This document shows positions 54,535 through 63,327 of a stretch of 64,000 bases of DNA, piece by piece (position 1 is the stretch's first letter; the number at the start of each line of letters is the position of its first letter). The notes beneath the pieces are model-generated. The model was given only the letters and a program-made list of their open reading frames with translations. It searched no databases and had not been told where the DNA came from. The position numbers and the translations under genes are program-made. Where the stretch lies: contig JAHEJW010000014.1 of assembly GCA_024638655.1 (NCBI GenBank), positions 4,991 to 68,990 on the forward strand. Direction: 5' to 3'. This DNA comes from a bacterium (lineage in GTDB: Bacteria > Actinomycetota > Acidimicrobiia > Spongiisociales > ZC4RG35).

Positions 54535-55285
54535 TCCCCTCGTCGCATTCCTGGAGGATTGGGCAATACACGCACCACGGGCCGCCATGACGCTCTAGCC
54601 GCGCACTGTCACGCCAGGCATCCCTGATCTGATTGACCAGCTCGGCGATCTCACCGGCGACCCGGTTCACGTCCGCCGTCGTCGGCACAGTCCGGTATCG
54701 CTCCCCGGTCCTCACAGAGACAGCTTCGACATAGGCGGGCACCTCGTCGTGACCAAGAGCCCACAGCAACGCATAGAACAACAGCTGATCCTCCGGCTGA
54801 CCGAGTTCACCGGTCTTCCAGTCCACGAGTCGATGGCCCCCAGCGTCTTCGACGTAGACGGCATCGACCGTCCCGACCAACTCCAGATCCTCACCCTGCT
54901 CGTGGGCAAGGTCGACCTCGGTGCCTTCGAATCCGTCGTCGGGCAGATTCACAAACCTCTCGTAGAGCGACCTGACCTCCTCGATCACCCCGGCCAGTGC
55001 AGACGGTCGCAGCTCGAGTGAAGCCAGTTTGTTGTTGAGGGTCGACGAGCCGATCTCTTCTCGGCATGCCTGGACGAAGTCCGCCGAGGCGATCGGCCCG
55101 ACGGAGAGATGCCGGCTGAATATCCGATGAGCCAGGCTGCCGAGGAACGCCGGCTTGCTGTCCGGGCCATAGCGTCCCTGCAGACGTGCGTTGGCGGAGT
55201 CAGGGCAGCGTTTCCAGGCCAGATAGGTCGATGCCGAGACCCGTATCGGATCTCCGGGCGAAATGGCCGGAATTGACACGGACAT
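54509..55285 (-). CDS. RecB-like PD-(D/E)XK nuclease with a probable 4Fe-4S cluster
   Basis: 258 residues. VGTVDAVYV followed by RLVDWKTG is the RecB/Cas4 nuclease core (Asp and the D...K pair). A cysteine near the N-terminus (WKRCPDS) and the C-terminal CVYCPILQEC would make the four ligands of a Cas4/AddB-type iron-sulfur cluster. Stand-alone enzymes of this build are found in actinobacteria and act on single-strand ends. ATG 55285 is used; the frame stays open upstream only antisense to the VanW gene. No helicase gene is adjacent. Confidence 0.86.
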   Translation of the reverse strand: MSVSIPAISPGDPIRVSASTYLAWKRCPDSANARLQGRYGPDSKPAFLGSLAHRIFSRHLSVGPIASADFVQACREEIGSSTLNNKLASLELRPSALAGVIEEVRSLYERFVNLPDDGFEGTEVDLAHEQGEDLELVGTVDAVYVEDAGGHRLVDWKTGELGQPEDQLLFYALLWALGHDEVPAYVEAVSVRTGERYRTVPTTADVNRVAGEIAELVNQIRDAWRDSARLERHGGPWCVYCPILQECDEGKSAEALLS

Positions 55286-55393
55286 CGACAACGAGGGTAG
55301 ACCCCGGTTCGAGTAGAAGATTCCGTTTTGGGTGAGTCCGGGCATTACCATCCGCATGTCCCGGCACCGGGTCGCCGGGGGCGACCCTTCCAG

Positions 55394-57319
55394 ATGAACC
55401 GCAACTTCTCCTTCCGCATCCATCCGATGCTCGCGGCTGCAATTGCCGTGGGCCTCGTCTTTGCCTTCCTGGCAGCTGCCTACGCGCTCACCCGTTGGGC
55501 GTCCGACGGTGAGGTGATGGGTCGCGTCGAAGTCGCAGGAGTGGATATCGGTGGCCTCACCTCCGAAGAGGCCAAAGCCGAGCTCAGGGCCTTGGAGGAG
55601 CAATACCTTGCCCGGACCGCGTCCTTCTCCATCGAGGGCGCGCCCGTGCAGCTCGACCCCAGAGAGGCCGGCCTCGACCTCGATGAGGAGTACATGGTCG
55701 ATCGCGCCATGCGGGTGGGAAGGGAGGGCGACGGCGCATTCCGCTTCTTGTGGTGGCTTCGGCATGTCTTCTCGACCGTCGAGATCGAGCTCGTCGGGGC
55801 TGTCGACACCAGCGCTCTCAACGAAGTCTTCGACCGTTGGGAGAGCGAGGTCATCGCCATGCCCGCGCGCCTCGGGGCCATCGTCCTCGAGGACGGCGTA
55901 CCCCAACCGGTGTACCCGGCTCCGGGGGTGGGGCTCGAGCGGGACCGAGCCGCCGAGATCATCAACACGGCCCTGATCGCAGACGACCCGGGAAACCACG
56001 CACTGCCCACCGAGACGATCATTCCCCGGCTCACCGAAGCCGACATCGACGCGGCCCTCGAGGAGGCGAACCAGCTCCTTTCCGGACCGATCCGCCTGGT
56101 GTACGCCACCAACGAGGTGGTCTTCTCCGCCGACCAGCTCATCGCGGCGTACCGGTCTGAGACGATCGCCGAGGGAACACCTCAGATCTTGCACTCATTC
56201 GACCCTGGCGTGATCGACGGCTACCTCGACCCGGTGAGGGAGCTGTACGAGGCGGAGCCCGTGAACGCCGAGTTCTTGATCACGGGCGACGAGATCGAGA
56301 TCATCCCGGGCAAGCGGGGAACGAGAATCGACGAGGATCTCACTGCTCAGAAACTACTCCAGGCCGGAAGGACCAGCGGCAGGGTGGGCCAACTCCCCCT
56401 CGTGGAAGACGCCGACCCGGACGTGACCACCGAAGAGCTGGAGAGCCTGGGCATCAACCATCTCGTGTCGTCGTTCACGACATTCCACTCATGCTGTGAG
56501 AACAGAGTCATCAACATCCAGACGATGGCCGACACGATCGATGGTCACATCGTGATGCCGGGAGAGGAGTTCAGTATCAACGGGCACGTCGGCCAGCGAA
56601 CCGAGGAGAAGGGCTACGTCCCGGCCGGAACCATCATCGCCGGGGAGTTGGTCGACACGATCGGTGGAGGGGTATCACAGTTCGCCACGACGATGTACAA
56701 CGCAGTGTTCTGGGGTGGATACGAGGACATCACGCACAGCCCGCACTCTTACTACTTCAGCCGATACCCCGAGGGGATCGAAGCCACCGTGAACTGGCGC
56801 ACGCCCGAGCTCATCTGGCGTAACAACACCGACAAAGCCGTGATGATCGACACCCAACACACCGGAACCTCGATAACTGTGAGGATCTTCGGTGACAACG
56901 ACGGTCGTATCGTCAAGGGAGAGCAAAGTGGAGGCTCGACACGCCTCGACGTCGTGGCCGAAGGAGGCCCAGATGCTCACTGGGTCGAGGGTGAAGTCTC
57001 CGATCGCTTCGAGTTCAGAGACCCCCCCAATCCGGTATATCGGGCGAATCCCGAGCTCGACGTCGAGCGTCAGGTGGAAACCCAAAGCGCACGTGAGGGA
57101 TGGAGCGTCAACGTCGTGCGACGCATTCAGCGGGCCGGTACCGAGTTGATCGAGGAACAGGAGTGGCTGGTGGTCTACAGCCCTCGTTTTGCCGTGATCG
57201 AGGTTCATCCCTGCAAGATGCCAGGGACCTCGGTGACCTGTCCGACCACGACGACCACCACGATTCCGCCCACCACGACCACGTCGGCAGCCGGGACGAC
57301 CACCACCAGTGGGGGCTAG
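55394..57319 (+). CDS. VanW-family membrane-anchored protein
   Basis: 641 residues. One N-terminal membrane segment (about residues 12-34), then repeats of the peptidoglycan-binding type (G5-like YoaR domain; VEVAGVDIGGLTSEEAKAEL), and from about 390 the VanW core with MPGEEFSINGHVGQRTEEKGY, IGGGVSQFATTMYNA and HSPHSYYFSRYP. The last 30 residues are Thr-rich. Members are on the outer face and are tied to cell wall or glycopeptide response without a known reaction. ATG 55394 is used. Confidence 0.87.
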   Translation: MNRNFSFRIHPMLAAAIAVGLVFAFLAAAYALTRWASDGEVMGRVEVAGVDIGGLTSEEAKAELRALEEQYLARTASFSIEGAPVQLDPREAGLDLDEEYMVDRAMRVGREGDGAFRFLWWLRHVFSTVEIELVGAVDTSALNEVFDRWESEVIAMPARLGAIVLEDGVPQPVYPAPGVGLERDRAAEIINTALIADDPGNHALPTETIIPRLTEADIDAALEEANQLLSGPIRLVYATNEVVFSADQLIAAYRSETIAEGTPQILHSFDPGVIDGYLDPVRELYEAEPVNAEFLITGDEIEIIPGKRGTRIDEDLTAQKLLQAGRTSGRVGQLPLVEDADPDVTTEELESLGINHLVSSFTTFHSCCENRVINIQTMADTIDGHIVMPGEEFSINGHVGQRTEEKGYVPAGTIIAGELVDTIGGGVSQFATTMYNAVFWGGYEDITHSPHSYYFSRYPEGIEATVNWRTPELIWRNNTDKAVMIDTQHTGTSITVRIFGDNDGRIVKGEQSGGSTRLDVVAEGGPDAHWVEGEVSDRFEFRDPPNPVYRANPELDVERQVETQSAREGWSVNVVRRIQRAGTELIEEQEWLVVYSPRFAVIEVHPCKMPGTSVTCPTTTTTTIPPTTTTSAAGTTTTSGG

Positions 57320-57325
57320 GTCGAG

Positions 57326-57655
57326 CTACTCCTCCTCGTCGGGCCCGATGGGTCCTGAGTCCTCGTCGTCTTCGTAGTAGCGGAGGAACGAGTGTGTCGT
57401 GTCGGCCACGGCTCTCATCGCCTCTTCGTCCCAGCCGACGGGCCGACGCACGGTAACTGTGTTCTGCAGGACGAAGACGTGGTCTATCCCCAAGCCGAGA
57501 TCAAAGAGGCGCTCTGCCAGGAGGACCGGGACACCGTCACCCTCGAGGTCGGGTCCGATCGCCTGGCCGTCCTGGCCGGTGAAGCTGCGATCGGTGTCCA
57601 TCATGAGGACGTCGCCCAGAGCCACTCTGCTTCTGATCTGTACGTCTTGACCCAT
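57326..57655 (-). CDS. Small acidic hypothetical protein after pyruvate kinase
   Basis: 109 residues with no recognised domain. It starts MGQDVQIRSRVALGDVLMMDTD, has a probable alpha/beta core and ends in a very acidic tail (YYEDDEDSGPIGPDEEE). It begins 27 bp downstream of pyk on the same strand, so it is likely cotranscribed. No ribosome site is evident. Confidence 0.6.
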   Translation of the reverse strand: MGQDVQIRSRVALGDVLMMDTDRSFTGQDGQAIGPDLEGDGVPVLLAERLFDLGLGIDHVFVLQNTVTVRRPVGWDEEAMRAVADTTHSFLRYYEDDEDSGPIGPDEEE

Positions 57656-57682
57656 GGGGCGCGATCGTAATCCGGGCTGCCT

Positions 57683-59116
57683 TCAACCGCCCAAGCTGCC
57701 GGCCAGCTCGCCGATGCGATGGACTTTGACCAGATTGGTCGAAGCTTGGAAGTTCGGGGGCACACCGGCCACCATCACTATCAACTCTCCGTCCACGGCC
57801 GCTCCCTCCTGCTCCAGCAACTCGGCTGCCCTGGCCATCTCGTCGTCTGTGTAGGTGGCCCGCTCGAACTCGTGTGGGATCACGCCCCAGTAGAGGGCGA
57901 GCTGGCGCTGGGTCTCCTCGTTGGGAGTGAATGCGACGATCTGTTGCTCGGGACGGTATTTGGAAATGAGTCTCGCCGTGTTTCCCGACTCGGTGAAGGC
58001 GACGATGGTGTTGGCTCCGACGTTGCGGGCGATTTGAGTCGCGGCCTGAGCCACCGCGGACGCGACCTGGTTCTCGTCACCGACGAACGACACCGGCAGC
58101 TCTCCCCGGTCGGAGAGCGTCCCTTCCTCCACCGACTGGCAGATGCGGGACATCGCGCCGACCGTCTTGGCCGGGTAGTCGCCGATGGCCGTCTCGGCTG
58201 AGAGCATCACCGCGTCGGTTCCGGCCAGAACCGCGGCGGCGACGTCGGTGACCTCGGCCCTGGTTGGCCGCGGGCTGTGCGTCATGGACTCCAGCATCTC
58301 GGTGGCGGTCACCGAAATCCGTCCCATCGCGTTCGTCCGTTTCAAGATGTCGTTCTGTATGAGGGGCAGCTTCTCCAATGGGACCTGAACCCCCAGGTCG
58401 CCCCGGGCGACCATCACCCCAAAGGAGGCCGCAATGATCTCATCGAGATTCTGCAATGCCTGGGCAAGCTCGATCTTGGCGACGATTGGCTTCCCGCCGG
58501 CCAACCCGGCCACGGCCTCGACGTCGGCCGCCGTCCTCACGAACGATGTGGCCACGTAGTCCACCCCGAGCTCGCGTCCGAAGGCGAGATCCCGCTCGTC
58601 CTTGGCGGTGACATTGCCGGCCGAGAGATCGCTGTCTGGGAAGGCGACGCCTTTGTTGTCGGACAGCGCCCCGGGCTGGACACAACGCGCCTGCAGGGCG
58701 CCATCGGATCTTCCCACCACTTCGAGAGTCACCAGCCCGTCCGCTAGAACAACACGGTGACCGGGATGCACGTCTTCGAGCAAGGCGTCGTATCCGACCG
58801 GGATCCTCGACTCGCTTCCTTCAGCTCCGCTCGGGATCAGCTCGACTTGCTCATCGCGATCGAGATCGATTTCCCCGCCGGGGAAGCGACCCACCCGGAG
58901 CTTGGGCCCCTGGATGTCCTGCATGACCGCCACAGTCCTGCCATGACGCTTCGAGGCAGAGCGAACCCACTCGAAGAGCTGTCGATGGAACTCGTGGTCA
59001 CCATGAGAGAAGTTGAGCCTCGCCACGTCCATCCCAGCTTCGACGAGTGAGCCGACGCCTTCCTCGCTGGCTACCGACGGCCCGAGAGTGGCGATGATCT
59101 TGGTCTGACGGCGCAT
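57683..59116 (-). CDS. pyk: Pyruvate kinase
   Basis: 477 residues. N-terminal TKIIATLGPS, LNFSHG, QDIQGPKLRVG, the catalytic lysine in IVAKIE, MVARGDLGVQVPLEKLP, VTATEMLESM and SAETAIGDYP are the family's full set. It makes pyruvate and ATP from phosphoenolpyruvate. The start ATG 59116 diverges from the TOPRIM gene by 106 bp. Confidence 0.96.
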   Translation of the reverse strand: MRRQTKIIATLGPSVASEEGVGSLVEAGMDVARLNFSHGDHEFHRQLFEWVRSASKRHGRTVAVMQDIQGPKLRVGRFPGGEIDLDRDEQVELIPSGAEGSESRIPVGYDALLEDVHPGHRVVLADGLVTLEVVGRSDGALQARCVQPGALSDNKGVAFPDSDLSAGNVTAKDERDLAFGRELGVDYVATSFVRTAADVEAVAGLAGGKPIVAKIELAQALQNLDEIIAASFGVMVARGDLGVQVPLEKLPLIQNDILKRTNAMGRISVTATEMLESMTHSPRPTRAEVTDVAAAVLAGTDAVMLSAETAIGDYPAKTVGAMSRICQSVEEGTLSDRGELPVSFVGDENQVASAVAQAATQIARNVGANTIVAFTESGNTARLISKYRPEQQIVAFTPNEETQRQLALYWGVIPHEFERATYTDDEMARAAELLEQEGAAVDGELIVMVAGVPPNFQASTNLVKVHRIGELAGSLGG

Positions 59117-59222
59117 TGGTGGAGACCAAGCTACCGACCGAAGACCCGTACCTCGCAGCTTGTCACCGCTGATTCTCGAATTCCGGGTTCTTCGTTCCCC
59201 TCATCGTGCAACATGGTCCCCG

Positions 59223-59876
59223 ATGGACTCCGAGAAGCGCACGGCACTAGCCCGGGATGCTCTAGCCGGATATGCGCATGGACCACTGGCACCGATGATC
59301 GCCAGGTCTCGAGCTCTCGAAGACCTCGCTGAGTCGCGGGCGGTCGTTCTTGTCGAAGGCATCAGTGATCAGATCGCTCTCGAGACCATTGCAGCGAGAC
59401 ACGGCCGCGCACTCGACACGGATGGTGTGACGGTCCTTCCTGCCGGCGGAGCACATGAAATCGTCAAACTGTCGATCGAACTCGGGCCGAATGTGCCTAT
59501 CGGCGGTTTGTGTGACGCCGCGGAGGAGCCCCTCATCAAAAAGGGCTTGGCCGATTCCGGTCGGGGAGAGTCTGGCTCATCCGAGGAGCTGGAGACGCTT
59601 GGGTTCTTCGTATGTCGGCGAGATCTCGAGGACGAGTTGATCCGCGCCGCGGGGATCGAAAACGCCCTGGCTGTGCTCGAATCTCAGGGCGATCTGAGGT
59701 CGTTCCAGAGGCTCCAGCTGCAACCAGCATGGCGGGAGCGACCGGTTTCAGCTCAATTGCGGCGTTTCCTGGGAAGTGGAGCGCGTCGCAAGCTGCGATA
59801 TGCCCGGCTGCTCGCCGGATCCATCGACCTGGACCGCAGCCCCAGGCCCATCGAAGCCCTACTCGATTACGTGTGA
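59223..59876 (+). CDS. Stand-alone TOPRIM-domain protein
   Basis: 217 residues. AVVLVEGISDQIALE (Glu of TOPRIM), VLPAGGAHEI and LCDAAEE (Asp-x-x-E-like) outline an OLD-type TOPRIM fold at about residues 38-110. The ABC ATPase normally fused to it in OLD nucleases is absent. A C-terminal helical part follows. It could be a small nuclease or a nucleotidyl-transfer protein. ATG 59223 is used, weak ribosome site. It converges on gatB (17-bp gap). Confidence 0.78.
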   Translation: MDSEKRTALARDALAGYAHGPLAPMIARSRALEDLAESRAVVLVEGISDQIALETIAARHGRALDTDGVTVLPAGGAHEIVKLSIELGPNVPIGGLCDAAEEPLIKKGLADSGRGESGSSEELETLGFFVCRRDLEDELIRAAGIENALAVLESQGDLRSFQRLQLQPAWRERPVSAQLRRFLGSGARRKLRYARLLAGSIDLDRSPRPIEALLDYV

Positions 59877-59893
59877 CCCCAGGGCTTGGAGAC

Positions 59894-61351
59894 TCAGGAG
59901 CCGCCGAGCGCCTCCCTCAGCATCTCGTTGGCCAGTTTCGGATCGGCCTTTCCCTGAGTCGCCCTCATGACCTGGCCGACCAGGAAACCGACCACCTTCT
60001 GCTCGCCTTCCTGATATGACGCAACGGCATCGGGATGCTCCTCGAGGACGTGGCCTATCACCTCGGCGAGAGCGGAGCTATCCGAGATCTGAATGAGGTC
60101 CCGGCGCTCCGCGACCACACGTGCACTCCCCTCCCCCGAAAGGATGCCTTCCAAGACTTCTTTTGCAGCTGAAGAGGAGACCACGCCCTCGTCGACGATT
60201 GTGATCAGTTCTTGGAGATGGACCGGTTCGAGACGCAAATCGGCAGGCTCTGTCCCTGTCTTTCGGAGCCAGGCAGTCACCTCCCCGGTGAGCCAGTTGG
60301 CTGTGGCTCTGGTGTCCGCACCCAGCGAAACGGTCTCGTCGTAGAGCGATCGGAGCATTGCCGGAGAGTCGGAGAGGACGCCCGCAGAGCTCTCGTCGAG
60401 CCCCTGGCCGAGGTAGCGCTCCCTTCGCTGGGCGGGCAACTCGGGCAGTTTGTTGCGAATCGTGGCGACCCAAGTTTCATCCATGATCATGGGGACCAGG
60501 TCGGGCTCGATGAAGTAGCGATAGTCCGAAGACCCCTCTTTGGTTCGCATCGAATGGGTGACGCCGGCCTCTTCGTCCCAGTGCCTCGTCTCCTGAATCA
60601 CATCGCTGTCGGATCCAGTGGCCTCGATCTGACGTTGGATCTCGTAGTCGATGGCACGTTCGAGGGATCGGAACGAGTTCATGTTCTTTATCTCGACTTT
60701 CGTACCCAGCACGTCGCTCCCCTCGGGCCGGATCGAAACGTTGGCATCGAAGCGCATGGATCCCTCCTCGAGACGGGCGTCTGACACCCCGAGCTCGAGG
60801 ACGATCGCACGCAGCTCCTGTGCATACGCCCTCGCCTGCGTGGCGGTGCGAATGTCGGGCTTGGAGACGATCTCGACCAGTGGGACCCCCGACCGGTTGA
60901 AGTCGAGGAGAGTGGACTTTGCGGCATGGATCCGGCCGCCATCGCCTACATGGGTTGACTTCCCAGTGTCCTCCTCCATATGTGCTCTCTCGATCCCAAC
61001 CCGGACCGATTCTCCGTCGTTGGGCAGATCGAGGTATCCGTCGTGACAGACGGGAATGTCGTATTGGGAGATCTGATAGTTCTTCGGAAGGTCGGCGTAG
61101 AAGTAGTTCTTACGATGGAACACAGACTTGTGGGATACCTGGCAGTTGAGAGCCAGGCCGATCGCCATGATCCACTCGATTGCCTTGCGGTTCGGCACCG
61201 GGAGAGCACCGGGGAGACCGAGACAGACAGGACAGACATTGGTGTTGGGCTCTGAGCCGAATTCGACGGCACAGCCGCAGAACATCTTGGAGTCGGTGGC
61301 CAACTCGACATGCACCTCGATGCCGATCACTGCCTCCCATCGGGCGGTCAC
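59894..61351 (-). CDS. gatB: Asp-tRNA(Asn)/Glu-tRNA(Gln) amidotransferase subunit B
   Basis: 485 residues. IGIEVHVEL, the zinc-binding CGC and CPVCLGLPGALPVPN, FHRKNYFYADLPKNYQISQYD and the C-terminal YqeY-like helical tail (VVGFLVGQVMRATQGKADP) are all complete. It binds the misacylated tRNA and phosphorylates the acyl group. Overlaps gatA (ATGA). Confidence 0.97.
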   Translation of the reverse strand: MTARWEAVIGIEVHVELATDSKMFCGCAVEFGSEPNTNVCPVCLGLPGALPVPNRKAIEWIMAIGLALNCQVSHKSVFHRKNYFYADLPKNYQISQYDIPVCHDGYLDLPNDGESVRVGIERAHMEEDTGKSTHVGDGGRIHAAKSTLLDFNRSGVPLVEIVSKPDIRTATQARAYAQELRAIVLELGVSDARLEEGSMRFDANVSIRPEGSDVLGTKVEIKNMNSFRSLERAIDYEIQRQIEATGSDSDVIQETRHWDEEAGVTHSMRTKEGSSDYRYFIEPDLVPMIMDETWVATIRNKLPELPAQRRERYLGQGLDESSAGVLSDSPAMLRSLYDETVSLGADTRATANWLTGEVTAWLRKTGTEPADLRLEPVHLQELITIVDEGVVSSSAAKEVLEGILSGEGSARVVAERRDLIQISDSSALAEVIGHVLEEHPDAVASYQEGEQKVVGFLVGQVMRATQGKADPKLANEMLREALGGS

Positions 61352-62817
61352 GAGGCCAACTCCTCGATCACAGGTCGGGCGCCGAACCCGGCGAGACGCT
61401 CGACTTCGGCAGCCACGCGAAACAAGACCCGCTCCCCGAGAGCCGGCGCCATCACCTGGAACCCGATCGGCAGGCCCTGTTCGTCGAGCCCGATCGGAAC
61501 CGAGATGCCGGGGTGGCCGACCAGGTTGGCCGGATTGGTGCAGATGTCGGTGAGGTACATCGAAAGCGGATCATCGATCTTCTCCCCGGCGGGGAAAGCG
61601 ACGGTCGGACTGGTCGGAGACACCAGCGCGTCGACTGTCTCATAAGCGCGGGCGAAGTCGTCGCGGAGGGCGACCCTCACCCGTTGAGCCTGGCCGTAGA
61701 AGGCGTCGTAGTACCCGGCGGAGAGTGCGTAGGTGCCGAGGAGGATTCGTCTCGTGACCTCCGGCCCGAAGCCCTCGGCCCGGGTCCTGGCCATGAGCTC
61801 CTCGGTGGTCTCCCCTTCGACACGCAGCCCGTAGCGGATCCCGTCGAAACGGGCCAGGTTCGCCGAGGCTTCCGCCGGAGCCACCAGGTAATAAGCCGAA
61901 AGGGCGATGTCGACCGTGGGAAGGGAGACCTCGACGATCTCGGCTCCGGCCTCGGAAAGGCTTTGCACCATGTCGGCGACCGAGGACTCGACCGCGGGCT
62001 CGTAGCCCTCACCGGCCAGTTCCTTGATGACACCGATCTTGAGCCCGTCGACCCCCGTGTCGAGATCGGCCGGCACGTCGGGGTATTCGGCTGAATAGGA
62101 GGTGGCGTCTAGGGGGTCGTGACCCCAGATGGCCTCGAGTGTCAAAGCGGCGTCTTCAACGCTCTTGGACAGGGGCCCGATCTGGTCGAGGGAGGACGCA
62201 AAGGCGATCAGCCCGTATCGGCTCACAGTCCCGTATGTGGGTTTGAGCCCGACTATCCCGGTCAGGGAAGCGGGTTGGCGAATCGATCCTCCCGTGTCCG
62301 AGCCCAGCGCACCGAACGCCGAACCCGCGGCCACCGCCGCAGCCGAGCCACCCGAGGATCCGCCCGGGATCCGGCCGATGTCCCAAGGATTGAAGCTCGG
62401 GCCGTAGGCCGAGTTCTCAGTGGACGAGCCCATGGCGAACTCGTCGAGATTGGTCTTTCCGACGATCACCGCTCCGGCGTCACGAAGACGGGTCACCACC
62501 GTGGCATCGTATGGAGGCACATAGCCGGCGAGGATCTGAGAGGCGGCCGTGGTCTCCACGCCGCGGGTGCACATGTTGTCCTTGAGGGCGATAGGGATGC
62601 CGTGGAGGGGGCCTCGGTCGATTCCATCGGCTAGATCGGCGTCGGCCTGGCCCGCGGCCTCTCGTGCGCCCTCCTTGTCGAGGGTCAGGTAGGCGTGCAG
62701 CTGCGCTTCGGTCTGGGAGGCACGAAGCAGAACTGCATCCAGTAGGTCTTCAGAGGTGACCTCCCCCGACCGGAGGCTTCTTCCGGCCTCCACGATCGTC
62801 TTCTCATGGAGGGTCAC
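61348..62817 (-). CDS. gatA: Amidotransferase subunit A (glutaminase)
   Basis: 489 residues of the amidase-signature family. The lysine of [19 protein letters not shown] and [13 protein letters not shown] give the Ser-cis-Ser-Lys triad. It frees ammonia from glutamine for GatB. The start overlaps the gatC stop (ATGA). Confidence 0.97.
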   Translation of the reverse strand: MTLHEKTIVEAGRSLRSGEVTSEDLLDAVLLRASQTEAQLHAYLTLDKEGAREAAGQADADLADGIDRGPLHGIPIALKDNMCTRGVETTAASQILAGYVPPYDATVVTRLRDAGAVIVGKTNLDEFAMGSSTENSAYGPSFNPWDIGRIPGGSSGGSAAAVAAGSAFGALGSDTGGSIRQPASLTGIVGLKPTYGTVSRYGLIAFASSLDQIGPLSKSVEDAALTLEAIWGHDPLDATSYSAEYPDVPADLDTGVDGLKIGVIKELAGEGYEPAVESSVADMVQSLSEAGAEIVEVSLPTVDIALSAYYLVAPAEASANLARFDGIRYGLRVEGETTEELMARTRAEGFGPEVTRRILLGTYALSAGYYDAFYGQAQRVRVALRDDFARAYETVDALVSPTSPTVAFPAGEKIDDPLSMYLTDICTNPANLVGHPGISVPIGLDEQGLPIGFQVMAPALGERVLFRVAAEVERLAGFGARPVIEELAS

Positions 62818-63104
62818 TCCGTCTCCAGAGCCGGAGGTGCGACGAAGAAGCCGTCCATGGCTTCCGGGGCCTGAGAAAGGACCTCTTCCCGATCGAGGGA
62901 GGGGCGGCGTTCGTCATCCCGGAAGGCATTGTCGAAGCCGAGTGGGTGAGCCGAGCCCGGGTGGGGATCGCCTTCCAGCGATTGGACTCTCGCCGCGTGC
63001 TCGAGGATGTCGGCCAACTGCGACTTGTAGCCCTCGAGCTCTTCGTCGGTTAGGCCGAGTCTCGCCAAACGGGCGACGTGGGCGATGTCGATGTCGATGG
63101 CCAT
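62814..63104 (-). CDS. gatC: Amidotransferase subunit C
   Basis: 96 residues. HVARLARLGLTDEELEGYKSQL near the N-terminus and the loop with HPLGFDNAFRDDERRPSLDR are typical of GatC, which braces GatA against GatB. First gene of the gatCAB operon. The presence of gatCAB implies that this organism makes Asn-tRNA and/or Gln-tRNA indirectly. Confidence 0.95.
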   Translation of the reverse strand: MAIDIDIAHVARLARLGLTDEELEGYKSQLADILEHAARVQSLEGDPHPGSAHPLGFDNAFRDDERRPSLDREEVLSQAPEAMDGFFVAPPALETE

Positions 63105-63285
63105 GGCCGCCGGAGTGTATTGGCCGATGCGGGCGAGTCACAGATCGCACCTCGCCGAAACGGGTGGGTTCCTTGAACTGTCCAGCGATGGTGAAACCGA
63201 GGAGGGCGCAGCGCCGAAGCCTCCCGCCCATGCCGGCCAATTGATGGCTCAGAAGAGGCCCTCTGAAATACATCGTAGACAACTC

Positions 63286-63313
63286 TTGATTTGTCCTATG
63301 CGGTGTGTAGTAT
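63286..63313 (+). promoter_or_regulatory. Promoter of the DUF222 gene
   Basis: TTGATT (63286-63291) and TAGTAT (63308-63313) are 16 bp apart. The start site would fall on or next to the ATG at 63321, predicting a leaderless mRNA; no ribosome site is visible, in agreement. Confidence 0.6.
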
Positions 63314-63327
63314 CGAACATATGTTCG
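63314..63327. promoter_or_regulatory. LexA (SOS) box
   Basis: CGAACATATGTTCG is a perfect 14-bp palindrome matching the Gram-positive SOS consensus CGAAC-N4-GTTCG. It directly follows the -10 box and contains the ATG of the DUF222 gene, so bound LexA would block the promoter. Confidence 0.85.
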
